Notes under the pieces: model-generated
Told to the model about the DNA's origin: nothing
The model's database searches: none
What the model saw: the letters and a program-made list of their open reading frames with translations, nothing else
NCBI GenBank assembly: GCA_945911685.1
Contig: CAMEAW010000003.1
Location: 1 to 61,305 of the forward strand
Length of the DNA: 61,305 nt
Source of the DNA: Bordetella parapertussis
Lineage (GTDB): Bacteria > Pseudomonadota > Gammaproteobacteria > Burkholderiales > Burkholderiaceae_B
Direction: 5' to 3'
In this document: positions 54,233-61,305 of the stretch, in pieces
How positions within the stretch are numbered: position 1 is the stretch's first letter
Layout: every line of letters begins with the position of its first letter
Position numbers and translations under genes: made by a program

Positions 54233-56686
54233 ATGTCTGAAAACCAGACCCTGCCTTCTGAACCGATTCAGCTGCCGTTGCTGCCTTTGCGCGACGTGGT
54301 GGTGTTTCCGCACATGGTCATCCCTTTATTCGTTGGACGCCCACGTTCGATTCGGGCGCTTGAGGCTGCAATGGAAGCTGGCAAAAGCATTATGCTTGCC
54401 GCTCAAAAATCAGCAGGTAAAGACGATCCCACACCCGACGACGTCTACGAGATCGGCTGTGTCGCCACTATTTTGCAAATGCTCAAGTTACCTGACGGTA
54501 CCGTTAAAGTCCTGGTAGAGGGTGCGCAGCGTGCGCGTATTACTGAAATCCAAGATACCGATACACACTTCACGTCGGTGCTGTTGCCGATTGCACCTGA
54601 CGTGATCGTGAGCGCAGAAACCGAAGCGCTACGTCGCGCCATCGTGGGCCAGTTTGAGCAGTACGTCAAACTGAACAAAAAAATTCCACCTGAAATTTTG
54701 ACCTCGCTCGCAGGAATTGATGATGCGGGTCGCTTAGCCGATACCATTGCTGCACATTTGCCACTCAAGCTTGAGCAAAAGCAAAAAATGCTTGAAGTCA
54801 TTTCGACCTCAGAGCGCCTTGAAGCGCTCTTGACGCAGCTCGAAACCGAAATTGACATTCTCCAAGTCGAAAAGCGGATTCGCGGTCGTGTGAAAAAGCA
54901 GATGGAAAAAAGTCAACGTGACTATTATCTGAACGAGCAGGTTAAAGCGATTCAAAAAGAGCTAGGTGAAGGCGAAGAGGGCGCTGACATCGAAGAGCTT
55001 GAAAAGAAAATCTTGGCCGCACATTTGCCCAAAGACGCCAAAAAGAAAGTAGATGGCGAACTCAAAAAGCTTAAGTTGATGTCACCGATGTCGGCTGAGG
55101 CGACCGTGGTGCGCAACTATATCGATACCGTGATCAATTTGCCGTGGCGCAAAAAGAGCAAGGTGAATCATTCGATTCCAAACGCTGAAAGCGTGCTCGA
55201 TGACGATCACTACGGCTTAGACAAAGTCAAAGAACGTATTCTTGAATATCTTGCTGTGCAACAACGGGTCGACAAAATCAAGGCGCCGATTCTCTGTCTG
55301 GTGGGCCCACCAGGCGTGGGTAAAACTTCGCTGGGTCAATCGATCGCCAAAGCGACAAATCGTAAATTTATTCGCATGGCCTTGGGTGGCGTACGCGACG
55401 AAGCTGAGATCCGTGGTCATCGTCGCACCTATATCGGTTCAATGCCGGGCAAGATATTACAAAATATGTCTAAGGTTGCAGTGCGTAACCCACTGTTTTT
55501 GTTAGACGAAATCGATAAGCTTGGGATGGATTTTAGGGGCGATCCAGCCTCGGCTCTGTTAGAGGTGCTTGATCCCGAGCAAAACCATACGTTTCAAGAT
55601 CACTACGTTGAAGTCGATTTTGATTTGTCTGACGTCATGTTCGTGGCAACCAGCAACACTTTGAATATCCCTGCTGCCTTGTTAGATCGGATGGAAGTCA
55701 TTCGCCTCTCGGGTTATACCGAAGAAGAGAAAATTCACATCGCGATGGATCACCTTTTGCCTAAGGTCATGAAAAATAATGGCGTCAAGGCAGAAGAATT
55801 GGCCGTCGAAGAGTCTGCCTTGCGCGACATCGTGCGTTACTACACACGTGAAGCCGGTGTTCGCTCGCTTGAGCGCGATATCGGAAAAATCTGCCGTAAA
55901 GTTGTGAAAAAACTGTTGGCAGACAGCGAAGCACTGAAAGTGGCAAAGTCTAAAAAAGTGCCGGCGAAGGTGACGGTCACCTCTGAAAATCTCAGTGACT
56001 ATTTAGGTGTGCGCCGCTTTAGCTTTGGTATGGCCGAGAAAGAAAACCAGATTGGACAAGTCAATGGCTTGGCCTGGACCGAGGTGGGTGGCGATTTGCT
56101 CACGATCGAAGTTGCCGACATGCCTGGTAAAGGCGTGATTCAGCGTACCGGTTCAATCGGCGATGTGATGAAAGAGTCGGTCGAGGCAGCACGCAGTGTT
56201 GTACGTGCCCGTGCTCGACGTTTAGGGATCACGGATAACGTGTTTGAGAAGCGTGATATTCACGTGCACTTTCCTGAAGGTGCGACACCGAAAGACGGCC
56301 CTTCAGCAGGTATCGCGATCACCCTGGCGATCGTTTCGGCCTTAACGCAAAATCCTGTGCGCGCAGATGTTGCGATGACGGGTGAAATTACGTTGCGCGG
56401 CGAAGTGCTTGCGATCGGTGGCTTGAAAGAAAAACTGCTGGCGGCGCATCGCGGTGGCATCAAGACAGTGCTGATTCCTGAAGAAAACGTCAAGGATTTG
56501 ACTGAGATCCCTGATAACGTCAAGAATCAACTCGAGATTATTCCGGTGCGCTGGATTGATAAAGTGTTAGAAGTTGCGCTGGTGAATCCGTTAACGCCAC
56601 TTGCTGATGAGGCTCCAGTGGCAGAGACGGTTGTGGCTAAGGCAGCAGAAACTGCTAAGGCTACGGACCCAGTGATTAAGCATTAG
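54233..56686 (+). CDS. lon: ATP-dependent protease Lon
   Basis: Lon is the AAA+ serine protease for misfolded and regulatory proteins. The 817-aa product has the LON substrate domain ([20 protein letters not shown]). A long coiled region follows, then the AAA+ module with [13 protein letters not shown] and LLDEIDKLG. The protease domain has the catalytic Ser S691 in [11 protein letters not shown] and the lysine about 43 residues later in [14 protein letters not shown]. The upstream terminator and sigma-32-like site indicate independent heat-shock control. Confidence 0.97.
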   Translation: MSENQTLPSEPIQLPLLPLRDVVVFPHMVIPLFVGRPRSIRALEAAMEAGKSIMLAAQKSAGKDDPTPDDVYEIGCVATILQMLKLPDGTVKVLVEGAQRARITEIQDTDTHFTSVLLPIAPDVIVSAETEALRRAIVGQFEQYVKLNKKIPPEILTSLAGIDDAGRLADTIAAHLPLKLEQKQKMLEVISTSERLEALLTQLETEIDILQVEKRIRGRVKKQMEKSQRDYYLNEQVKAIQKELGEGEEGADIEELEKKILAAHLPKDAKKKVDGELKKLKLMSPMSAEATVVRNYIDTVINLPWRKKSKVNHSIPNAESVLDDDHYGLDKVKERILEYLAVQQRVDKIKAPILCLVGPPGVGKTSLGQSIAKATNRKFIRMALGGVRDEAEIRGHRRTYIGSMPGKILQNMSKVAVRNPLFLLDEIDKLGMDFRGDPASALLEVLDPEQNHTFQDHYVEVDFDLSDVMFVATSNTLNIPAALLDRMEVIRLSGYTEEEKIHIAMDHLLPKVMKNNGVKAEELAVEESALRDIVRYYTREAGVRSLERDIGKICRKVVKKLLADSEALKVAKSKKVPAKVTVTSENLSDYLGVRRFSFGMAEKENQIGQVNGLAWTEVGGDLLTIEVADMPGKGVIQRTGSIGDVMKESVEAARSVVRARARRLGITDNVFEKRDIHVHFPEGATPKDGPSAGIAITLAIVSALTQNPVRADVAMTGEITLRGEVLAIGGLKEKLLAAHRGGIKTVLIPEENVKDLTEIPDNVKNQLEIIPVRWIDKVLEVALVNPLTPLADEAPVAETVVAKAAETAKATDPVIKH

Positions 56687-56858
56687 CACCAGGTTTGATT
56701 TGGCGCTGTGGAAACCTCAAGGCTGTAGAGCCGAGGGGTTTAAACCGCTTAAATTTTGGGTTGAATGCTGTTAAGTATCGGTTATTTACGATGTTGAGGG
56801 GGGATTCTAAATGGTCATCCCTCGATAACGGAGTTAAAAGTTTGCATAGAATTAAGCT

Positions 56859-56890
56859 AAAAAGGCGTCGTGTTTACGGCGCCTTTTTTT
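56859..56890 (+). terminator. terminator-shaped hairpin just before hslR
   Basis: GGCGTCG (56864-56870) pairs with CGGCGCC (56877-56883). An A5 run (56859-56863) before and T7 (56884-56890) after extend the stem and supply the T-run. It could end lon transcripts. However, the T-run stops only 9 nt before the hslR ATG. The gap 56687-56858 shows nothing else clear. Confidence 0.7.
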
Positions 56891-56899
56891 GAGATAAAA

Positions 56900-57289
56900 A
56901 TGCCAGATAATTTTGAGGCAGTGCGGATTGATAAATGGTTGTGGGCAGCACGATTTTTTAAATCGCGCGCTCAAGCCGTGTTGGCGATTGAGGCGGGGCG
57001 GGTGCAGTTACAAGGCGAACGCGTCAAGCCAGCCAGAACAGTCAAGGTCGGCGATCGCGTGCTGATACAGCGTGAACAAGAACGGTTTGAGCTCTGGGTA
57101 CGTGGCGTGACTGAAACGCGCCGCTCGGCACCGCTGGCGAGGATGTTATTTGATGAGACTCCTGAGAGTTTGCTAGCCAGAGAAACCGCGGCAGAAAAAC
57201 GCAAATATTTTACTGAGCCGTCGCAAGAGATTAAAGCGCGCCCAACAAAACGCAACCGCCGCGATCTAGAAAAATGGCGCGACGTTTAA
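56900..57289 (+). CDS. hslR: Hsp15-type S4-domain RNA-binding protein
   Basis: Hsp15 rescues stalled 50S subunits that carry peptidyl-tRNA. With the ATG at 56900 the product is 129 aa. The S4 domain (VRIDKWLWAARFFKSRAQAV, then EAGRVQLQGERVKPARTVKVGD) is followed by a basic tail (ARPTKRNRRDLEKW). A GTG at 56870 is in frame but lies inside the terminator hairpin, so I rejected it. GAGAT just before the ATG may serve as ribosome binding site. It lies downstream of lon and converges on lexA. Confidence 0.9.
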   Translation: MPDNFEAVRIDKWLWAARFFKSRAQAVLAIEAGRVQLQGERVKPARTVKVGDRVLIQREQERFELWVRGVTETRRSAPLARMLFDETPESLLARETAAEKRKYFTEPSQEIKARPTKRNRRDLEKWRDV

Positions 57290-57412
57290 CGACGCGTATT
57301 TTATAGCTGCTTGGCGCTTGTGCTCGCCCGAGGCGATCTAAAGGCTGCACATTGCGCACTAACGCGATGAGTGAGGCGCTTAATTATGCGACCAGAGATC
57401 GACGTCGTGGCT

Positions 57413-58099
57413 TTAGTGCAGCGTTGTGTTGCGTATTAAACCCACGGCGATCCCTTCAAGCGAGAAGTCTTGCCCAGGTTGAATTTGAATCGGCTCAAAA
57501 TCTGAGTTTTCTGGCAACAGTTCAATACGCCCACCCGACCTGCTTAAGCGTTTGACGGTCACTTCTTCGTCAATACGGGCCACGACGATTTGACCATTGC
57601 GGGCATCGCTCGCTTTTTTAATCGCGAGTAAATCGCCATCTAAGATGCCAGCGTCACGCATACTGAGGCCTTTGACCTTGAGTAGGTAGTCGGGCCGTTC
57701 AGCAAACATGTCGAGATCGACATTGATTTCTTTTTCGATGTTTTCGGTTGCCAAGATTGGATGACCTGCGGCAACGCGCCCAATCAAAGGCAAGAGCAAA
57801 AAGCCTGCGCCGGGCAGTGTTTTAAGACGAGGGCGATCGACCGGGAGTTCGGTATCGACATCGGACTCAATTGACTCATTGGCTAAGTCAGTTAAACGAA
57901 TACCCCGAGAAGCACCTGCCGTTAACTCAATGACGCCCTTGCGTGCCAAGGCACGAAGGTGATCTTCAGCCGCATTAGCAGACTTAAAGCCGAGCACCGC
58001 CGCCAGCTCAGCCCGCGTGGGCGGAAACCCCGTGTTGACGATCGCCTGACGGATCAGATCCAGAATCTGCTGCTGACGATCGGTAAGCTTGAGCGACAT
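57413..58099 (-). CDS. lexA: SOS repressor LexA
   Basis: LexA represses SOS genes and cuts itself when RecA is activated. The 228-aa product has an N-terminal winged helix ([40 protein letters not shown]). The Ala-Gly cleavage site lies in VAAGHPI. The self-cleaving Ser and Lys lie in [23 protein letters not shown] (read as KGLSMRDAG and LLAIKKA). The start at 58099 has AAAGG 9 nt upstream. An ATG at 58108 would leave no spacing. Two LexA boxes lie upstream. Confidence 0.97.
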   Translation of the reverse strand: MSLKLTDRQQQILDLIRQAIVNTGFPPTRAELAAVLGFKSANAAEDHLRALARKGVIELTAGASRGIRLTDLANESIESDVDTELPVDRPRLKTLPGAGFLLLPLIGRVAAGHPILATENIEKEINVDLDMFAERPDYLLKVKGLSMRDAGILDGDLLAIKKASDARNGQIVVARIDEEVTVKRLSRSGGRIELLPENSDFEPIQIQPGQDFSLEGIAVGLIRNTTLH

Positions 58100-58131
58100 G
58101 GAAAGCATCCTTTAGGCTAGTGTTAGCCGAG

Positions 58132-58147
58132 CTGTTTTTATATACAG
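58132..58147. promoter_or_regulatory. LexA operator 1 (lexA proximal)
   Basis: CTGTTTTTATATACAG follows the CTG-N10-CAG rule with an AT-rich centre. It lies 33 nt upstream of the lexA start codon, so it can block lexA transcription. Confidence 0.85.
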
Positions 58148-58186
58148 GTGTATTTTGCACGATTTATTGAAATTGTGCAAATTTAT

Positions 58187-58202
58187 CTGTATATATAGAC
58201 AG
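58187..58202. promoter_or_regulatory. LexA operator 2 (lexA distal)
   Basis: CTGTATATATAGACAG is a near-ideal LexA box (CTG-N10-CAG). It lies 39 nt from operator 1. Between them is an inverted repeat, TTGCAC (58155-58160) and GTGCAA (58175-58180). The site may also affect tyrB, whose 3' end is nearby. Confidence 0.88.
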
Positions 58203-58293
58203 TGCAAACTGATGCTAGCTCAAGGAGCTGGGTGAGGGCATCTCGCGGGGTGACGAGCCTGCGGCGCGCGTGCTCATCACCGTCTGTCAACCT

Positions 58294-59502
58294 TTAGGCG
58301 TTTTTCATGACCTCAGCCATCGCTTTTGCCACTGTATCGATGTTTTTGCTGTTCAGTGCAGCCACACAAATCCGGCCGCTGCTGACCGCGTAGATGCCGT
58401 ACTCGGTGCGCAAGCGCTCAACTTGTGGCGCAGTCATCCCTGAAAACGAGAACATGCCGCGTTGCTTGATCACGAAGCTGAAGTCTTGCTTGGCGCCGTA
58501 CTGAGCAAGTTTTTCGACGATCTGGCGGCGCATTAGGCGGATTCTGTCGCGCATGCCGGCTAGCTCTTGATCCCACAGGGCAAACAGCTCGGGTGTGTTG
58601 AGCACTGTGGACACGATCGTGCCGCCATGTGTGGGCGGGTTTGAATAGTTGGTACGAATCACACGCTTGACTTGGCTGAGCACGCGATTGGACTCGTCTT
58701 GGCTGCCGGTCACAATGGTCAGGGCGCCAACCCGTTCGCCATACAGGGAGAAGGATTTTGAAAACGACGAACTGATAAACATCGTCATATCAAGATCCGC
58801 AAAGATGCGCACGGCTGCAGCATCTTGCTCGAGCCCATCGCCAAACCCTTGGTAGGCGATGTCTAGGAAAGGGATCAGCTCACCTGTTTTGACAACGTGT
58901 GCAACGGCTTTCCATTGCTCGGTCGAGAGATCAACCCCGGTTGGGTTGTGACAGCAGGCATGCAAGACCGCCACGCTTTTAGGCGGTAGTGCTTTGAGGG
59001 CCGCCAGCATGCCGTCAAAATTTAAACCATGGGTCGCCGCGTCGTAGTATGGGTATGTGATGACCTCAAAGCCAGCGCGCTCAAACAACGCACGGTGATT
59101 CTCCCAGCTTGGGTCACTGATCGCCACTTTAGCGTTTGGCGCGAGCTGTTTAATGTAGTCAGCACCAATCTTGAGCGCACCGGTGCCGCCGAGGGCTTGC
59201 ATGGTTAACACGCGACCGGCCGCGATCAGTGTCGAGTTTTTACCCAGCACCAGTTCTTGCGCGCCTTTGTTGTAGCCTGCGATGCCTTCGATCGGCAGGT
59301 AGCCGCGTGCGGCTGCTGCCTCAACGCGTGCAACCTCAGCGGTATGCACGGCCTTGAGCAGGGGGATCTTGCCGTTATCGTCGTAATACACGCCTACACC
59401 CAGATTGACTTTGGTGGTTCGGGTATCGGCGCTAAATTGTTCGGTTAGGCCCAGGATTGGATCGCGGGGGGCAAGTTCAACGGCTTGAAAGAGGGTGCTC
59501 AT
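58294..59502 (-). CDS. tyrB: Aromatic/aspartate aminotransferase
   Basis: This class I PLP aminotransferase makes aspartate, tyrosine or phenylalanine from the keto acids. The 402-aa product has VNLGVGVYYDDNGKIPLL, the HACCHNPTGVDL region, PFLDIAYQGFGDGL and the PLP lysine in SSSFSKSFSLYGERVG. Sequence fits the TyrB/AspC branch. The preference between the two cannot be fixed here. It is divergent from uvrB, sharing 115 nt. Confidence 0.9.
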   Translation of the reverse strand: MSTLFQAVELAPRDPILGLTEQFSADTRTTKVNLGVGVYYDDNGKIPLLKAVHTAEVARVEAAAARGYLPIEGIAGYNKGAQELVLGKNSTLIAAGRVLTMQALGGTGALKIGADYIKQLAPNAKVAISDPSWENHRALFERAGFEVITYPYYDAATHGLNFDGMLAALKALPPKSVAVLHACCHNPTGVDLSTEQWKAVAHVVKTGELIPFLDIAYQGFGDGLEQDAAAVRIFADLDMTMFISSSFSKSFSLYGERVGALTIVTGSQDESNRVLSQVKRVIRTNYSNPPTHGGTIVSTVLNTPELFALWDQELAGMRDRIRLMRRQIVEKLAQYGAKQDFSFVIKQRGMFSFSGMTAPQVERLRTEYGIYAVSSGRICVAALNSKNIDTVAKAMAEVMKNA

Positions 59503-59544
59503 TTGGCTTTTAGTGTGTAAATGATAAGTGTGACAAGGTTAGGG

Positions 59545-59573
59545 TAGACGTACGCATTTTCAGAGAACATAAT
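59545..59573 (+). promoter_or_regulatory. candidate sigma-70 promoter of uvrB
   Basis: TAGACG (59545-59550), a 17-nt spacer and CATAAT (59568-59573) form a plausible promoter about 45 nt upstream of the uvrB ATG. A small CCCTC/GAGGG hairpin (59583-59597) lies in the leader. I see no CTG-N10-CAG LexA box here. Confidence 0.5.
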
Positions 59574-59617
59574 GACGGGTTACCCTCAGACCGAGGGGTA
59601 TCCCGAATAAGTCTAGC

Positions 59618-61305
59618 ATGGCCACCCGCAAGAGCAAAAAAACGACCGAGCAGTCGCAGCCAGAACACGGTACCTGTGTGCCTCAGGGCGACGATCCGGC
59701 ACCTCCCGCGTACGACGCCTTACAAGATGTCCCTCAGGTCGCTGGCGACGCGCCAGCACTGCCAAGCCCCGCTGCCGAGCCAGTCTCGGTCAGTTACACC
59801 CCCGAGCCGGTCGATACGATCTATAGCGCCGCGATCTCAACCGGTGACGAGAAGGGGCGTTTTGTCGATTATCCCGATAGCCCCTTTCACTTGTATCAAC
59901 CTTATCCCCCGGGCGGTGACCAGCCCCGAGCGATTGATTTGCTCGAGCAGGGCGTGCGCGATGGTCTGATGTCGCAAACACTGTTAGGCGTGACCGGCTC
60001 GGGTAAAACCTTCACGATGGCGAACATGATTGCGCGCCTCGGTAGGCCTGCAATTGTCTTGGCACCTAACAAAACGCTGGCCGCGCAACTGTACGCCGAG
60101 ATGCGAGAGTTTTTTCCGAAAAACGCGGTTGAATACTTTGTGTCGTATTACGACTACTACCAACCCGAAGCCTACGTGCCCACCCGCGATTTATTTATCG
60201 AAAAAGATTCATCGATCAACGAACACATTGAACAGATGCGCTTGTCGGCCACAAAAAGTTTATTAGAGCGGCGCGATACGGTCATCGTGGGCACGGTATC
60301 CTGTATTTACGGTATCGGTAACCCCGCTGATTACCATGCCATGGTGCTGATCTTGCGCGCGGGCGATCGTATTGCCCGGCGCGAAATCCTTGAGCGCTTG
60401 GTTGCCATGCAGTACGAGCGCAATGATCTTGAGTTTACGCGTGGCACCTTTCGTGCACGTGGTGAAACGATTGATATTTTTCCTGCCGAAAGCGCCGAGC
60501 TTGCTGTGCGCTTAACGCTGTTTGATGACGAAGTTGAAAGTCTAGAATTATTTGATCCCTTGACCGGTAAGATACGGCAAAAGGTGCCGCGCTTTACCGT
60601 GTATCCCGGTTCGCATTACGTCACGCCACGCGACACGGTTTTGCGTGCGATTGAAACGATCAAGCAAGAACTGCGCGAGCGGGTCAAACAGTTTGTCGAT
60701 TCGGGTCACCTGATCGAAGCGCAACGCATTGAGCAGCGCACCCGCTTTGATCTTGAGATGCTCTCTGAGCTTGGTTTCTGTAAAGGCATCGAAAATTATT
60801 CGCGCCATCTATCTGGTGCCGCGCCCGGCGATCCGCCGCCTACGATGATTGATTATTTGCCGCGTGACGCGTTAATGTTTATCGATGAAAGCCACGTCAC
60901 GATTGGTCAGTTAGGCGGAATGTATCGAGGTGATCGTGCGCGCAAAGAAACCCTTGTGACCTATGGCTTTCGTTTGCCTTCGGCGATGGATAATCGCCCT
61001 TTAAAAATGGAAGAGTTTGAGTCGCGCATGCGTCAGTGCGTGTTTGTCTCTGCCACGCCGGGTAATTACGAGCAGGCGCATTCTGATCACGTGGTTGAGC
61101 AAGTGGTGCGCCCCACTGGTTTGGTGGACCCCATCGTCGAGGTGCGCCCAGCCCGCACACAGGTAGACGACTTGTTGGGTGAAATTAAATTGCGGACTGC
61201 CGTGCAAGAGCGTGTGCTGGTGACCACGCTGACTAAGCGCATGGCTGAGGATTTAACCGACTACTTGACTGAAAGCGGCCAGCGCGTGCGCTATCTGCAT
61301 TCAGA
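59618..61305 (+). CDS. uvrB: Excinuclease ABC subunit B (5' part; runs off the window)
   Basis: UvrB is the damage-verifying helicase-like subunit of nucleotide excision repair. The first 562 codons are present, and the frame is open to the end of the window. Walker A is GVTGSGKT (124-131), the beta-hairpin is [17 protein letters not shown], and the [22 protein letters not shown] block and YLHS of a late helicase motif are visible. An N-terminal extension of about 85 residues, rich in Pro, Ala and Glu, precedes the normal start of the fold ([17 protein letters not shown]). The ribosome binding site is weak. The C-terminal domains lie outside the window. Confidence 0.95.
   Translation, partial: MATRKSKKTTEQSQPEHGTCVPQGDDPAPPAYDALQDVPQVAGDAPALPSPAAEPVSVSYTPEPVDTIYSAAISTGDEKGRFVDYPDSPFHLYQPYPPGGDQPRAIDLLEQGVRDGLMSQTLLGVTGSGKTFTMANMIARLGRPAIVLAPNKTLAAQLYAEMREFFPKNAVEYFVSYYDYYQPEAYVPTRDLFIEKDSSINEHIEQMRLSATKSLLERRDTVIVGTVSCIYGIGNPADYHAMVLILRAGDRIARREILERLVAMQYERNDLEFTRGTFRARGETIDIFPAESAELAVRLTLFDDEVESLELFDPLTGKIRQKVPRFTVYPGSHYVTPRDTVLRAIETIKQELRERVKQFVDSGHLIEAQRIEQRTRFDLEMLSELGFCKGIENYSRHLSGAAPGDPPPTMIDYLPRDALMFIDESHVTIGQLGGMYRGDRARKETLVTYGFRLPSAMDNRPLKMEEFESRMRQCVFVSATPGNYEQAHSDHVVEQVVRPTGLVDPIVEVRPARTQVDDLLGEIKLRTAVQERVLVTTLTKRMAEDLTDYLTESGQRVRYLHS

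Noticed and set aside
56870..56899. GTG at 56870 as the hslR start
   Set aside because: It lies in the terminator hairpin and would add ten residues (MFTAPFFEIK) absent from the family.

Overview
The window is a stretch of ordinary bacterial chromosome. Protein sequences and gene order point to a betaproteobacterium of the order Burkholderiales, probably near the Alcaligenaceae (Bordetella/Castellaniella type). The linkages that suggest this are rnr-rlmB, exbB-exbD-lpxK-Trm112-kdsB-adk divergent from xseA-sodB, tig-clpP-clpX-lon, clpS-clpA, and a DUF3579 gene next to the arginine cluster. I assigned this from remembered family sequences and synteny, not from a search. I see no prophage, insertion sequence, integron, CRISPR array, toxin-antitoxin pair or restriction system. 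Three tRNA genes are present.

Layout. 1-5.6 kb: tRNA-Leu(CAG), RNase R and RlmB, a trans-sulfuration-type PLP enzyme behind a structured leader, the HU protein and tRNA-Val. 5.6-12.3 kb: an OmpR-type two-component pair, then the leftward arginine genes argD-argF-argG, a DUF3579 gene and a 2-hydroxyacid dehydrogenase. 12.3-19.6 kb: rpsT and a long leftward run, exbB-exbD-lpxK-Trm112-kdsB-adk-SDR-murJ, mostly envelope functions (lipid A kinase, CMP-KDO synthesis, lipid II flippase). 19.6-24.4 kb: xseA, sodB, a PcaF-type thiolase, a DUF192 protein and a cold-shock protein. 24.4-31 kb: clpS-clpA and the pqiABC lipid-transport operon. 31-37.8 kb: leftward dut, dedA, coaBC, lspA, ileS and ribF. 37.8-44.4 kb: purN, an RsmB-type methyltransferase with a repetitive tail, a fatty-acid desaturase and UvrD, joined by 4-nt ATGA overlaps at two of the three junctions. 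44.4-50.5 kb: leftward dapC-dapD-prmB-ABC-F ATPase, then an LpxL-type acyltransferase. 50.5-61.3 kb: tRNA-Leu(UAG), tig-clpP-clpX-lon, an Hsp15-type S4 protein, lexA with two operators, an aromatic aminotransferase, and uvrB running off the right edge.

How the genes work together. Protein quality control is strongly represented (trigger factor, ClpXP, ClpS-ClpA, Lon, Hsp15), and lon has a sigma-32-like promoter. DNA repair and SOS functions appear as LexA, UvrB, UvrD and exonuclease VII. Envelope biogenesis appears as LpxK, KdsB, LpxL-like, MurJ, LspA and PqiABC. Amino-acid synthesis covers arginine (argD, argF, argG) and lysine/peptidoglycan (dapC, dapD).

I did not find a convincing undescribed multi-gene system. 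The unexplained structure is at the DNA level. Short direct duplications span the stop codons of several genes (pqiA, uvrD, ileS). There is a four-unit 21-bp tandem array after pcaF, an in-frame 18-bp duplication that doubles the pqiC start codon, terminator-shaped hairpins directly upstream of two start codons, and a DnaA-box/AT-palindrome cluster between exbB and xseA. Low-complexity repeats also sit inside lpxK and the RsmB-type gene.
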